The notes beneath the pieces are model-generated. The model searched no databases and was not told where the DNA came from. It was given only the letters and a program-made list of their open reading frames with translations. A DNA stretch of 11,229 bases from DATKKX01 sp035542775 (GTDB taxonomy: Bacteria > Planctomycetota > Phycisphaerae > UBA1845 > UTPLA1), in NCBI GenBank assembly GCA_035542775.1, contig DATKKX010000007.1, positions 1 to 11,229 on the forward strand. The letters are read 5' to 3'. Shown here piece by piece: positions 1 through 7,662 of the stretch. A program made the position numbers and the translations under genes. Within the stretch, counting starts at the first letter, position 1. The number at the start of each line of letters is the position of its first letter.

Positions 1-1
1 G

Positions 2-223
2 GCCGGCAAGAACAAGAACGTGGACTTCTCGACGGGCGTGGTCTGCGTCGACCTCGACTTCTCAAGACTGGACCCCGCTCCCGGCGGCAAGAGGACCGTC
101 GTTATGGTCTATGTTGACCCCAGCGACGGGAAAGTGCGCGAGAAGTACCTGTCGCGAGACTTGAAGGACAGAGACAAGATCGGGAAGCAGCTTGCGGAGC
201 AACCGACGGCGATGAAGGAGTAA
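2..223 (+). CDS. 3' end of an unrecognised protein (partial)
   Basis: The frame is open from base 2 to a TAA stop at 221-223, giving the last 73 residues of a protein that begins outside the window. A GTG at 20 could be read as a start, but no ribosome site precedes it and the frame continues upstream, so a truncated gene is more likely. The visible part is soluble and charged, with a possible beta-rich stretch (GGKRTVVMVYVDPSDGKVRE) followed by a lysine- and aspartate-rich helix (SRDLKDRDKIGKQLAEQ) at the C-terminus. I do not recognise the family. It converges on the ATP synthase beta gene, with 49 bases between the two stop codons. The opposite-strand frame over this stretch (62-442) is a low-complexity Ser/Arg/Pro shadow, which supports the plus-strand reading. 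Confidence 0.6.
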   Translation, partial: AGKNKNVDFSTGVVCVDLDFSRLDPAPGGKRTVVMVYVDPSDGKVREKYLSRDLKDRDKIGKQLAEQPTAMKE

Positions 224-253
224 AGCTGCTTTCGGCAACTTCGAGGCGCGGCG

Positions 254-267
254 CGGCAGAACTGCCG
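254..267 (-). terminator. small stem-loop after atpD, possible terminator
   Basis: CGGCAG and CTGCCG form a perfect 14-base palindrome, or a 5-bp stem with a GTTC loop, starting 6 bases beyond the atpD stop codon. It lies between two convergent genes, where a two-way terminator would be expected. No T-run follows on either strand and the stem is short, so a classic rho-independent terminator is not established. Confidence 0.3.
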
Positions 268-272
268 TCAAT

Positions 273-1733
273 TCAGGCTTGCAGCTTCTTCGCCTTCTCA
301 ACGGCCTGATCCACCGGCCCGACGTACATGAACGCCTGCTCGGGCAGGGCGTCGTGCTTGCCGTCGCAGATCTCCTCGAAGCTGCGGATGCAATCCTCGA
401 GCTGGGTGTAGTTGCCGGGGAAACCGGTGAACTGCTCGGCAACGTAGAAGGGCTGGCTGAGGAATCGCTCGATCTTGCGGGCCCGGGCGACGGTCAGCTT
501 GTCCTCCTCGCTCAGCTCCTCCACACCCAGGATGGCGATGATGTCCTGCAGGTCGCGGTAGCGCTGCAGGATCATCTGCACTCGCTGGGCGCATTTGTAG
601 TGCCGCTCGCCCACATACTGCGGATCGAGAATGCGGCTCGAAGAAGCCAGCGGGTCAATGGCCGGGTAGATTCCCTTTTCAGAGATCGACCGGGCCAGGA
701 CGATGAAGGCGTCCAGATGGGTAAAGGCGGTGGCCGGCGCGGGGTCGGTGAGGTCGTCCGCGGGGACATACACCGCCTGCACGCTGGTGACGGCGCCGCG
801 GGTGGTGGAGGTGATGCGCTCCTGGAACTCACCCATCTCCGTGCCGAGAGTGGGCTGATAGCCGACGGCGCTGGGCATGCGGCCGAGCAGAGCGGACACC
901 TCTGAGCCGGCCTGGCTGAAACGGAAGATGTTGTCGATGAACAGCATGGTGTCGGCGCCGGACTCGTCGCGGAAGTACTCCGACATGGTCAGGCCGCTGA
1001 GGGCCACCCGCAGTCGGGCGCCGGGCGGCTCGTTCATCTGGCCGAAGACCATCGCGGTATGCTCGATGACCTTCTTGACTTTGCCTTGGGCATCCTTGAA
1101 CTCCGCTTCCTGCATTTCCAGCCAGAGGTCGTTGCCTTCGCGGGTCCGCTCGCCGACGCCGGCGAAAACGGAGTAGCCGCTGTGCTCGCGGGCGATGCGG
1201 GCGATCATCTCCTGGATGATGACGGTCTTGCCGAGGCCGGCCCCGCCGAAAAGGCCGGTCTTGCCGCCGCGGACGAAGGGGGCGAGCAAGTCGATGACCT
1301 TGATGCCGGTGACGAGCTGTTCCGTCTTGGGCGTGAGATCAGCGAAGGGCGGAGGCTCGTGCTGGATGGGGCGCCAGTCGTCGGCCTTGACCTCGCCGAG
1401 GCCGTCGATGGGCTCGCCGACGAGGTTGAACACACGGCCCAGGATGCCCTGGCCGACGGGTACGCAGATCGGCTTGCCGGTGTCGATGATGTCGGAGCCC
1501 CGTTTGAGGCCGTCCGTGCTGGCGAGGGCCACGGCCCGGATTCGGTTGCCGCCGAGATGGCTGGCGACCTCGCAGGTCAGGCGTTCTTTGACGGTCTGAA
1601 TGCCGACCTTGCGATCGACATCGACGTGGAGGGCGTTATAGAGACGCGGCATCTTGTCCGGAGGAAACTCCGCATCCAGCGTCGAGCCGATGACCTGGGT
1701 GACGCGACCAACATTACGAACGTCCGTGACCAT
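273..1733 (-). CDS. atpD: F1 ATP synthase subunit beta
   Basis: Catalytic subunit of the F1 sector; it makes or hydrolyses ATP at the alpha/beta interfaces on the cytoplasmic face of the membrane. The 486-residue length is normal or slightly long for the family. The P-loop GGAGLGKT is at residues 163-170 (GGAGVGKT is usual). The catalytic glutamate is E195 in GERTREG, and the Walker B aspartate is D267 in LFIDNIFRFSQAGSE. GYQPTLGTEMG (291-301) and the gamma-contacting EELSEED (405-411, for the usual DELSEED) are also present. All catalytic residues I can check are intact. The ATG start is fixed by a strong AGGAGG site at 1739-1744, five bases upstream. It is the last gene of the operon, 29 bases after atpG. 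No epsilon gene follows it. Confidence 0.98.
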   Translation of the reverse strand: MVTDVRNVGRVTQVIGSTLDAEFPPDKMPRLYNALHVDVDRKVGIQTVKERLTCEVASHLGGNRIRAVALASTDGLKRGSDIIDTGKPICVPVGQGILGRVFNLVGEPIDGLGEVKADDWRPIQHEPPPFADLTPKTEQLVTGIKVIDLLAPFVRGGKTGLFGGAGLGKTVIIQEMIARIAREHSGYSVFAGVGERTREGNDLWLEMQEAEFKDAQGKVKKVIEHTAMVFGQMNEPPGARLRVALSGLTMSEYFRDESGADTMLFIDNIFRFSQAGSEVSALLGRMPSAVGYQPTLGTEMGEFQERITSTTRGAVTSVQAVYVPADDLTDPAPATAFTHLDAFIVLARSISEKGIYPAIDPLASSSRILDPQYVGERHYKCAQRVQMILQRYRDLQDIIAILGVEELSEEDKLTVARARKIERFLSQPFYVAEQFTGFPGNYTQLEDCIRSFEEICDGKHDALPEQAFMYVGPVDQAVEKAKKLQA

Positions 1734-1762
1734 GTCAGCCTCCTGAGGCTATGAACCCGTCA

Positions 1763-2656
1763 TTACTTCAGTGCTTCCGCTCCGCCCACGATATCCAGCA
1801 ACTCCATGGTGATCTGCGTCTGCCTGGCCCGGTTGAACTGGCGAGAGAGCAGCTTGATCATGTCATCCGCCGCGTCGGTGGCGGCTTTCATCGCGACCTT
1901 GCGGGCGGTCTCCTCGCTGACGGCGGCGTCGATGAAGCACTGGAAGAGCCGCACCTTCACCGTCTGCGGCAGCAGAACATTGAACAGCTCTCCGGGCTCC
2001 GGCGAGAAATCGTAGAGCGCCGCGACCTGGCCCGTCGGCACGGCGGGGCTGCCGCGTTCCCCGGGCTTGGGCTGACTCGGGCTCAGCGGCAGGAGTCGCA
2101 GTATCTCCGGAGCCTGGCGGCCGGCGGAGATGAACCGCATATAGGCGACGCGCACGCTGCCGAACTCGCCGGCTTCATACCGCTTGATATACTCGGCGGC
2201 GATCGGCTCGATCTGGTCGAAGCGCGGCCGGTCAGAGATGCCGGTGATCGCTCGATCAACGGGGCGGCCCAGGAACCTGAAATAGGCAACCCCCTTTTTG
2301 CCGACGACCTGGAGCTCATGCGGGCGATCTTTTGTTTCGTTCAGATGACGCAGGGCGGTCCGCAAGACCTGGCCGTTGTAGCCGCCGCACAAGCCGCGGT
2401 TGGAGGTCAGGACCAGCAGCAGATCCCGGCCGGCGTCGGGGTTGTCGCGCAGCAGGGCATTATCCACCTGATCGCCCGCGGCTTTGGAAACCTCTTCCAC
2501 CAGAGCGGTGATCTTCTCGGTATAGGGCTTCGCGGCCATGGCCCGGGTGTAGGCCTGTTGGAATCGGGCCGTCGCAATCAAGCGCATGGTGTTGGTGATC
2601 TTGCGGATGTTGGCAACCGCTTTGCGACGTTTTACGATTTGCCGCGCTTTAGCCAT
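1763..2656 (-). CDS. atpG: F1 ATP synthase subunit gamma
   Basis: Central rotor shaft that couples c-ring rotation to conformational changes in alpha3beta3. The 297-residue length fits the family. The N-terminal coiled-coil half carries the conserved motif NIRKITNTMRLIATARFQQA (residues 16-35). The central Rossmann-like part has LVLTSNRGLCGGYN, and the C-terminal helix ends in RQFNRARQTQITMELLDIVG, matching the usual signature 'NxxRQxxITxEl.EIvgGA'. A proline-rich stretch around residues 189-205 may be a lineage-specific loop. The ATG overlaps the stop of the upstream glycosyltransferase-like gene by 8 bases (ATGGCTAA), so its translation may depend on that of the upstream gene. GGGACGAGAG just upstream gives only a weak ribosome site. 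Confidence 0.97.
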   Translation of the reverse strand: MAKARQIVKRRKAVANIRKITNTMRLIATARFQQAYTRAMAAKPYTEKITALVEEVSKAAGDQVDNALLRDNPDAGRDLLLVLTSNRGLCGGYNGQVLRTALRHLNETKDRPHELQVVGKKGVAYFRFLGRPVDRAITGISDRPRFDQIEPIAAEYIKRYEAGEFGSVRVAYMRFISAGRQAPEILRLLPLSPSQPKPGERGSPAVPTGQVAALYDFSPEPGELFNVLLPQTVKVRLFQCFIDAAVSEETARKVAMKAATDAADDMIKLLSRQFNRARQTQITMELLDIVGGAEALK

Positions 2657-4241
2657 CTTGACTCTCTCGTCCCACAGGCGGCTCCGAGCCGCGATGCCTG
2701 AACTCCGTCAGCGTTCGTCTCGGTCCTTTCCACAGAGGGACCACCTCACGGTACATCCGCGAAAGGCGGTCAAAAAACACCGCGGCGTCGGGTTGATGTC
2801 CCTCGCCCCCAGGCAAACCCAATTCGGCAGTCAGCAATCGGTCGTCCGGCAGCAAGCCCACCAGCGTCGGCCATTGGGCGATGGCCGTTTCCGGGGCGGC
2901 AATGACAATTCGCGCGTGCGGTTTCATTTTCTCCGCCAATGGCAGCAGATACCCCCTCCGGGGCGCGTCGGCAATGAGGCAATCGGCTTCGCGCAACGCA
3001 CCGGCCAGCACAGGTTCGTGGGAGGAGATCAGCGACCGCGCCGTCCCGAACGACAAGCCGATTACGGAGACCGCCAGAACGCCGACGGCGATTCGTCCAC
3101 CAGCGCCGGGCTGTCCCGGAATGCCGGCCCGGACCAACAGGCAGATCGGGATCAGTATCGCCGGCGCCAGTTGCTTGGGCTCCACGGCATGAGGAGGTAT
3201 TCGGCCGAATGTCAGGGCAGCCAGCCAAAACCCTCCCCAGACAAAAGCGGCGAGCCACAGGACCTGGTCGACCGGTTGTCCGCGCCGCCAGGCCAGCAGC
3301 GCGGAGACTGCCAGCATAAGTGCGGCCATCACGGGGGAGAAAAGCGAGCCGCGCCAGCGCCAAGGCATCAGCCACCACGACTCCGCCAGGCTGCCGCAGA
3401 GTGGCTGGAATGCCCCGCCATAGAAGTTGTCGATCGGCTGAAGCGGACCATCCTGCCGCGAGAGGTTGATCTGGACCGCCCAAAGCAGCAGAGGTAACAG
3501 CAGGATGGTCGCCCCCGATACCGAGCAAGCCAGTAGCCTCCATCGTCGCCATTGTCTGGCTGTCAAATGCCCGATCGCGGCGATCAGGCCGACGGCCACC
3601 CAGATAATGGTGCCGAATTGGGAGTACAGAAGGATCACCGGCCCCAGGGCCAGCAACATGACGGCGTGCCTGCTGGGCGTGATTTGTTGCCACCAGACCA
3701 CAAGAGCGGCAATGCTGACCACAACGCCGAGGTACACAAAGGCGTACTGTCTCAGCTCCGTCGCGATGTCGACCATCGTCGGGGTGAGCAGCAGCCAGGC
3801 CGTGCCCAGGCAGCGAGCCAGGGGCGACGCGTTCGGCCAGATCCATCGATTCGCGGTCCATGCGGCAATGAAGAAGATGAATGTCCCCAGGAGCCGCAGG
3901 ACGGCCTGGCGATGAATGCCGAGCTCGCCCATGCCGTGAAGCACGAGGAAGTACAACGGCGGATGAATGTCGCGTTGCGACAGCGAACGGACCACGTCCC
4001 TCGTCCGGACATCTTTTGTCGGATGCAGCAAATCCTGAAGATCGGCGGCGCGCAAGAGCTGCAGGTAGGACATGCGGCTGTAGAGCGTGTCCACGCGCTG
4101 AGATTTGCCCGCCGCGACCAGCAGGGAGATGGCCTCGTCGTGCTCCAGGAGATTCGCGGATTTGCTTCGCGCGACTCCGCAGTGGACGACAAAGGCGGCG
4201 ACGACCAACAGGGTCATCGGCAGGCATTGGCGGGTGGTCAT
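2649..4241 (-). CDS. GT-C-type membrane glycosyltransferase-like protein inside the atp operon
   Basis: A 530-residue protein with roughly 11-12 hydrophobic segments (about residues 8-22, 96-104, 115-130, 144-158, 168-185, 193-225, 236-256, 300-317, 326-344, 358-371 and 383-398) and a soluble C-terminal tail of about 120 residues. After the first membrane segment comes LLEHDEAIS with D35-E36, then DIHPPLYFLVLHGMGELG (91-108) and TELRQYAFVYLG (161-172). This layout matches GT-C-fold enzymes of the GT39/GT83 (PMT/ArnT-like) kind, which move a sugar from a polyprenyl-phosphate carrier to a protein or lipid outside the membrane. The family link is by motif memory; donor and acceptor are unknown. 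It starts 6 bases after atpA and overlaps atpG by 8, so it appears co-transcribed. It is not an ATP synthase component in any system I know. An overlapping frame (4251-2770) starts ATGA at the atpA stop but encodes an Arg/Pro/Ala-rich non-membrane product and is a shadow. Confidence 0.85.
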   Translation of the reverse strand: MTTRQCLPMTLLVVAAFVVHCGVARSKSANLLEHDEAISLLVAAGKSQRVDTLYSRMSYLQLLRAADLQDLLHPTKDVRTRDVVRSLSQRDIHPPLYFLVLHGMGELGIHRQAVLRLLGTFIFFIAAWTANRWIWPNASPLARCLGTAWLLLTPTMVDIATELRQYAFVYLGVVVSIAALVVWWQQITPSRHAVMLLALGPVILLYSQFGTIIWVAVGLIAAIGHLTARQWRRWRLLACSVSGATILLLPLLLWAVQINLSRQDGPLQPIDNFYGGAFQPLCGSLAESWWLMPWRWRGSLFSPVMAALMLAVSALLAWRRGQPVDQVLWLAAFVWGGFWLAALTFGRIPPHAVEPKQLAPAILIPICLLVRAGIPGQPGAGGRIAVGVLAVSVIGLSFGTARSLISSHEPVLAGALREADCLIADAPRRGYLLPLAEKMKPHARIVIAAPETAIAQWPTLVGLLPDDRLLTAELGLPGGEGHQPDAAVFFDRLSRMYREVVPLWKGPRRTLTEFRHRGSEPPVGRESQDG

Positions 4242-4247
4242 TCGAGG

Positions 4248-5903
4248 TCATTGATCCTTCTTTTCGAACCTTTTCTTGAAACCGCCGATGGCCTCCTTCA
4301 GCTTGGAGTCCAGGGCCTCGTCGATCTCCTTCTTGTCGGTCAGCTGCTTCCTGACCTCGGGAAGCTCGTCCTGGAAATACTTCAGCAATTGTTCCTCGAA
4401 CAGGGCGACCTTGGAGATCGGCAGGTCGTCGAGATAGCCCCGGGTGCCCGCGTAGATGCTGATGATCTGGTTGGTCACGTGGTACGGTTTGTATTGTCCC
4501 TGCTTGAGCAGCTCGACCATGCGAGCTCCGCGGTCCAACTGCCGCTGCGTTGCGGCGTCCAGTTCGGTTCCGAGCTGGGCGAAGGCCTCCAGCTCGCGAT
4601 AGGCGGCCAGGTCCAGGCGCAGTGAGCCGGCGATCTTCTTCATCGCCTTGACTTGGGCATTGCCGCCGACGCGGCTGACGCTGATGCCGACGTTGACGGC
4701 GGGGCGGACGCCGGCGAAGAACAGGTCGGGCTCCAGATAGATCTGGCCGTCGGTGATGGAAATCACGTTCGTCGGGATGTAGGCCGAGACCTCTCCTTCC
4801 AGCGTCTCGATGACCGGCAGGGCGGTCAGCGAACCACCGGAGGTCGGATCGGTAACGATTTCATGGCCCTGGTGCTGTTTGAGGTCCCGCTCCGCTTCGT
4901 GCTTGCCAGGGACACCGATATAGGTCTTGCCGTTGACACCGCCTTTCTTGAAAGGCGAGCCCTTGGGCACGATGGCTCGGCGCTCGGCCAGCTTGCAGGA
5001 TCGCTCCAGCAAGCGGCTGTGCAAATAGAAAACGTCGCCGGGATAGGCCTCGCGTCCGGGCGGCCGCCGCAGCAGCAAGGACAACTGGCGGTAGGCCTGG
5101 GCCTGCTTGGACAGGTCGTCGTAGATGCAGAGCGTGTGCCGGCCCTGGGTGTACATGAAGTACTCGGCCATGGCGCAGCCGGCATAAGGGGCGATGTACT
5201 GCAAGGGGGCCGGGTCGCTGCTGGCGGCGCAGACCACGATGGTATAGTCCATGGCGTTGTTGGCCCGGAGGGTCTCGACGACTCCGGCGACGGTGGATTC
5301 CTTCAGGCCGACGGCCGCGTAGACGCAGATGACGCCCGAATCGCGCTGGTTGATGATCGTGTCGATGGCCACGGCGGTCTTGCCGGTCTTGCGGTCGCCG
5401 ATGATCAGCTCTCGCTGGCCGCGACCGATGGGGATCATGCTGTCGATGGCCTTGATGCCGGTCTGCAGGGGCTGATTGACGGGCTGTCGCTCGGCGATCC
5501 CCGGGGCCTTGTACTCCAACGGCCATCGATGCTGACTGGTGATGGCTCCTTTGCCGTCCATGGCCCGGCCCAGAGGGTCCACGACGCGTCCGATCAGCGA
5601 GTCTCCCACGGGGACACTGAGCAGGTTGCCGGTCGTGCGGACGACGTCACCCTCCTTGACGCCGAGATAGTCGCCCAGGACGACGGCGCCGATGGAGTTT
5701 TCCTCCAGGTTCATCACCTGCCCGATGGCACCGTTCTCGTAGGTGATCATCTCGCCGGCCATGGCGCTGCTGAGCCCGTATATCTGCGTGACGCCGTCGC
5801 CCACGGCGATGACCCGCCCCACTTCGGCGGCCTCGATCTGCTCCTGGTAATGGGCGATCTCCTGTTTGATGACCGACGTAATCTCGTCAACCTGGATTTT
5901 CAT
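4248..5903 (-). CDS. atpA: F1 ATP synthase subunit alpha, with an internal insertion
   Basis: Non-catalytic nucleotide-binding subunit of the F1 hexamer. At 551 residues it is clearly longer than the usual 500-515. The P-loop GDRKTGKT is at 169-176, YDDLSKQAQAYRQLSLLLRR at 261-280, PPGREAYPGDVFYLHSRLLE at 281-300, and the arginine finger is R411 in GISVSRVGG. The extra length is mostly at about residues 309-354, between the LLERSCKLAE helix and GGSLTALPVIET. In common alpha subunits these are separated by only a few residues. The insert is charged and includes GKTYIGVPGKHEAE. Where most family members have IGQKAST, this one has VGLKEST (198-204). The C-terminus is lysine-rich (EAIGGFKKRFEKKDQ). 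Its ATG overlaps the atpH stop as ATGA, indicating translational coupling. Confidence 0.98.
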   Translation of the reverse strand: MKIQVDEITSVIKQEIAHYQEQIEAAEVGRVIAVGDGVTQIYGLSSAMAGEMITYENGAIGQVMNLEENSIGAVVLGDYLGVKEGDVVRTTGNLLSVPVGDSLIGRVVDPLGRAMDGKGAITSQHRWPLEYKAPGIAERQPVNQPLQTGIKAIDSMIPIGRGQRELIIGDRKTGKTAVAIDTIINQRDSGVICVYAAVGLKESTVAGVVETLRANNAMDYTIVVCAASSDPAPLQYIAPYAGCAMAEYFMYTQGRHTLCIYDDLSKQAQAYRQLSLLLRRPPGREAYPGDVFYLHSRLLERSCKLAERRAIVPKGSPFKKGGVNGKTYIGVPGKHEAERDLKQHQGHEIVTDPTSGGSLTALPVIETLEGEVSAYIPTNVISITDGQIYLEPDLFFAGVRPAVNVGISVSRVGGNAQVKAMKKIAGSLRLDLAAYRELEAFAQLGTELDAATQRQLDRGARMVELLKQGQYKPYHVTNQIISIYAGTRGYLDDLPISKVALFEEQLLKYFQDELPEVRKQLTDKKEIDEALDSKLKEAIGGFKKRFEKKDQ

Positions 5904-6514
5904 TGGCGCAGTCCTTCCGTTACGAAGCGAGATATGCCTTCAGAGAGGCGCCTTTCGCCGGAAGCCAGAAGCGTGGAGCGCATGTCACGCAGCTTCTGAC
6001 GCACTGACAAATCGTACATCCGGTCCCCGACCCGGACCCTGATGCCGCCCAGGATCTGGGGATCCACGTATTCGTGGAAATCCGCTTCGTGTCCGGTGAG
6101 CTTCTTGATCTGTGTTCTCAGAGCATTGCGTTGCTGGTCGTTCAGCGGCTGGACGGTGGTCACGTGGACTTCTTCGCGCTCCATTCGCTGGTCGAGCAGG
6201 GAGCGGTAGGCGTCGCACACCGCCGGCAGGATCATCGCTCGTCCCCTGTCGTTGAGCACGAGCAGGAGGTTCAGCACCAGGGGGCTGACGCGGTCCGCGC
6301 CAAAGACCTTTCGCAGGCTGTGTCGCCGGGCGGTCATCTCGATCGCCACCGAGCTCATCATCGACGCGAAAGAGGGATCGCTGTGCCAAAGGTCCCGTAG
6401 CTGCCGGAGCTCAGCGCCAATCTCCTCCGCCTTGCCGGCCTCTTCGGCAAGTTGGAGCAGGCTCTCGGCGTAAACGGCGGCGGCGGCCAGAGTGATGTCG
6501 AAGACGCTTGCCAT
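5900..6514 (-). CDS. atpH: F1 ATP synthase subunit delta (OSCP)
   Basis: Peripheral-stalk subunit that joins the b dimer to the top of alpha3beta3. The 204 residues comprise an N-terminal six-helix domain (VYAESLLQLAEEAGKAEEIG at 14-33) and a C-terminal domain. The C-terminal domain carries the family signature LGGIRVRVGDRMYDLSVRQK (155-174), matching the usual 'GGxxxxvgdxvyDgSvrgkL' pattern. This is slightly longer than the roughly 180 residues common in the family. It begins 19 bases after atpF and ends in an ATGA overlap with atpA. No clear ribosome site precedes the ATG, so translation may rely on reinitiation. Confidence 0.95.
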   Translation of the reverse strand: MASVFDITLAAAAVYAESLLQLAEEAGKAEEIGAELRQLRDLWHSDPSFASMMSSVAIEMTARRHSLRKVFGADRVSPLVLNLLLVLNDRGRAMILPAVCDAYRSLLDQRMEREEVHVTTVQPLNDQQRNALRTQIKKLTGHEADFHEYVDPQILGGIRVRVGDRMYDLSVRQKLRDMRSTLLASGERRLSEGISRFVTEGLRQ

Positions 6515-6533
6515 GTGGGACTGTCTACCGTTC

Positions 6534-7124
6534 TCAACTCGCCTTGGTCATGTCAGCGAGGGCCTCGTCGAGGAGCTTCTTGTGGTCCCCGGGGGTCAAC
6601 TCCTTGCGGACGATCTTGCCCGCAATGGTGGTGGCCAGAAGGACGGTCTGGTCGTGGAGTTGCCTTACAGCGTCGTCGCGGGCCAATTCGATTTCGCGCC
6701 TGGCCCGCGAGATCATGGCGTCTCCCTCGACCTTGGTTTCTGCGAGGATGTTTTTCTTGACCGCCTCCGCATCCCGCCGGCCTTCGTCCACGATCCTGGT
6801 GGCTTCAAGCTGTGCCCTCTTGAGCGTCTCCTTGTACTCGGTCAGGAGCCGCTGGGCCTCCTGGCGCTCGCTCTTAGCGGAGGTCAGCGAGTCGCGAATG
6901 AACTTTTCGCGGCGCTGGAGGCCCTGAAGGACGCTCGGCCAGACCCACTTGGCGAGTACGGCGAGCAGCAGCAGGAAAATGAGCAGAGTCCAGAAGGCGT
7001 TGCCGAAATCGCCCGCGAACAGGCTGGGCTCGGCGTTTTCGCCCTCGCTGGAGGCCAGCACGGCAGGTGCAGTAGCGCAGAGCACGCACAAAGCCATGCC
7101 GATTTCTCGTTTTTCGATTGACAT
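6534..7124 (-). CDS. atpF: Fo ATP synthase subunit b, with signal-peptide-like N-terminus
   Basis: Membrane-anchored stator stalk. I place the start at the ATG at 7124, giving 196 residues, because AGGGA lies 8 bases upstream. The upstream in-frame ATG at 7148 has no ribosome site. Residues 1-24 (MSIEKREIGMALCVLCATAP and following, then VLA before SSEG) look like a cleavable signal peptide. Residues 44-62 (FWTLLIFLLLLAVLAKWVW) are the single membrane segment. The remainder is a long charged helix rich in E, K, R and A, as expected for the dimeric coiled-coil stalk, ending in LLDEALADMTKAS. Classic b subunits lack a signal peptide; here the short segment before the anchor would be exported. 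It follows the c gene by 94 bases. Confidence 0.93.
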   Translation of the reverse strand: MSIEKREIGMALCVLCATAPAVLASSEGENAEPSLFAGDFGNAFWTLLIFLLLLAVLAKWVWPSVLQGLQRREKFIRDSLTSAKSERQEAQRLLTEYKETLKRAQLEATRIVDEGRRDAEAVKKNILAETKVEGDAMISRARREIELARDDAVRQLHDQTVLLATTIAGKIVRKELTPGDHKKLLDEALADMTKAS

Positions 7125-7132
7125 TACCCGCG

Positions 7133-7137
7133 TCCCT
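7133..7137 (-). promoter_or_regulatory. ribosome binding site choosing the atpF start
   Basis: AGGGA on the minus strand, 8 bases before the ATG at 7124. It supports this start over the ATG at 7148, which would place eight more residues in front of the signal peptide. Confidence 0.55.
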
Positions 7138-7218
7138 GTTTTGCACATGCCGAATCGGTGCCGACCGATCGTTTGCCTGGGGACCCCGTGTTCTTCGCCG
7201 CCGATCCGCGTAAAGGCC

Positions 7219-7605
7219 TTACGGCAGGTCCTTGCCCCACAGCATGCCCAGCAGACAGACGACCACGGCGAAAAGCGTGGCGCCTTCGATCATTGCCGCG
7301 GTGATCAGGGCCACACCGGTGATGGAGCCGGAGGCCTCGGGCTGTCGAGCGATTGAATCGGCGGCGCTGCCGCCGATGCGACCGATGCCGAGCCCCCCGC
7401 CGATCAGGACCAGACCGGCTCCGACCGCCGCCCCGAAGAACGCCGCCCCGGGGCTGTCAAAGGTTCGGGCCGCGCCCTTGTCAACGGCCGGGCCTTTGGC
7501 CGCGTCGGCGCCGGGCGTCGCGCCCGGGCTGTGCGGCTGCGCAAAAAGGGGCGATGCGAGGAGAACCAATGCCACTAACGCCAGCAAGATCACTCTGTTC
7601 ATCAT
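7219..7605 (-). CDS. atpE: Fo ATP synthase subunit c, with signal peptide and extended N-terminus
   Basis: Proteolipid of the rotor ring. At 128 residues it is much longer than the usual 70-90. Residues 1-22 (MMNRVILLALVALVLLASPL, then FA) form a signal peptide. A linker rich in Ala, Pro and Gly follows (23-52), and then the two-helix hairpin. Helix 1 holds the glycine motif GGGLGIGRIGG (69-79), the polar loop is ARQPE (86-90), and helix 2 carries the ion-binding carboxylate E107 in AAMIEGATLFAVV. The residues that form the sodium site in sodium-type c subunits (Gln in helix 1, Ser after the Glu) are Ile and Gly here, so proton coupling is inferred. A good AAGGA site (7614-7618) lies 8 bases before the ATG, fitting the high output this subunit needs. 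A second ATG follows the first directly. Confidence 0.95.
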   Translation of the reverse strand: MMNRVILLALVALVLLASPLFAQPHSPGATPGADAAKGPAVDKGAARTFDSPGAAFFGAAVGAGLVLIGGGLGIGRIGGSAADSIARQPEASGSITGVALITAAMIEGATLFAVVVCLLGMLWGKDLP

Positions 7606-7662
7606 GAACCCAGTCCTTTCGTTTCCCAGGAAGGCCGCGGACTTCCACTCGCACGGCGTGTA

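Noticed and set aside
2770..4251. A 493-codon frame on the minus strand starting ATGA at the atpA stop.
   Set aside because: It overlaps the glycosyltransferase-like gene in another frame and encodes an Arg/Pro/Ala-rich product without membrane segments or motifs. The 530-residue frame has GT-C motifs and clear hydrophobic helices.
4653..5999. A 448-codon plus-strand frame opposite atpA, and similar long frames opposite atpD (1059-1754), atpG (1751-2701) and the glycosyltransferase-like gene (3552-4625).
   Set aside because: These are antisense shadows of GC-rich coding sequence. Their products are rich in Asp, Gly, Val and Ala, or in Arg and Gln, and show no family motifs, while the opposite strand encodes well-conserved proteins.
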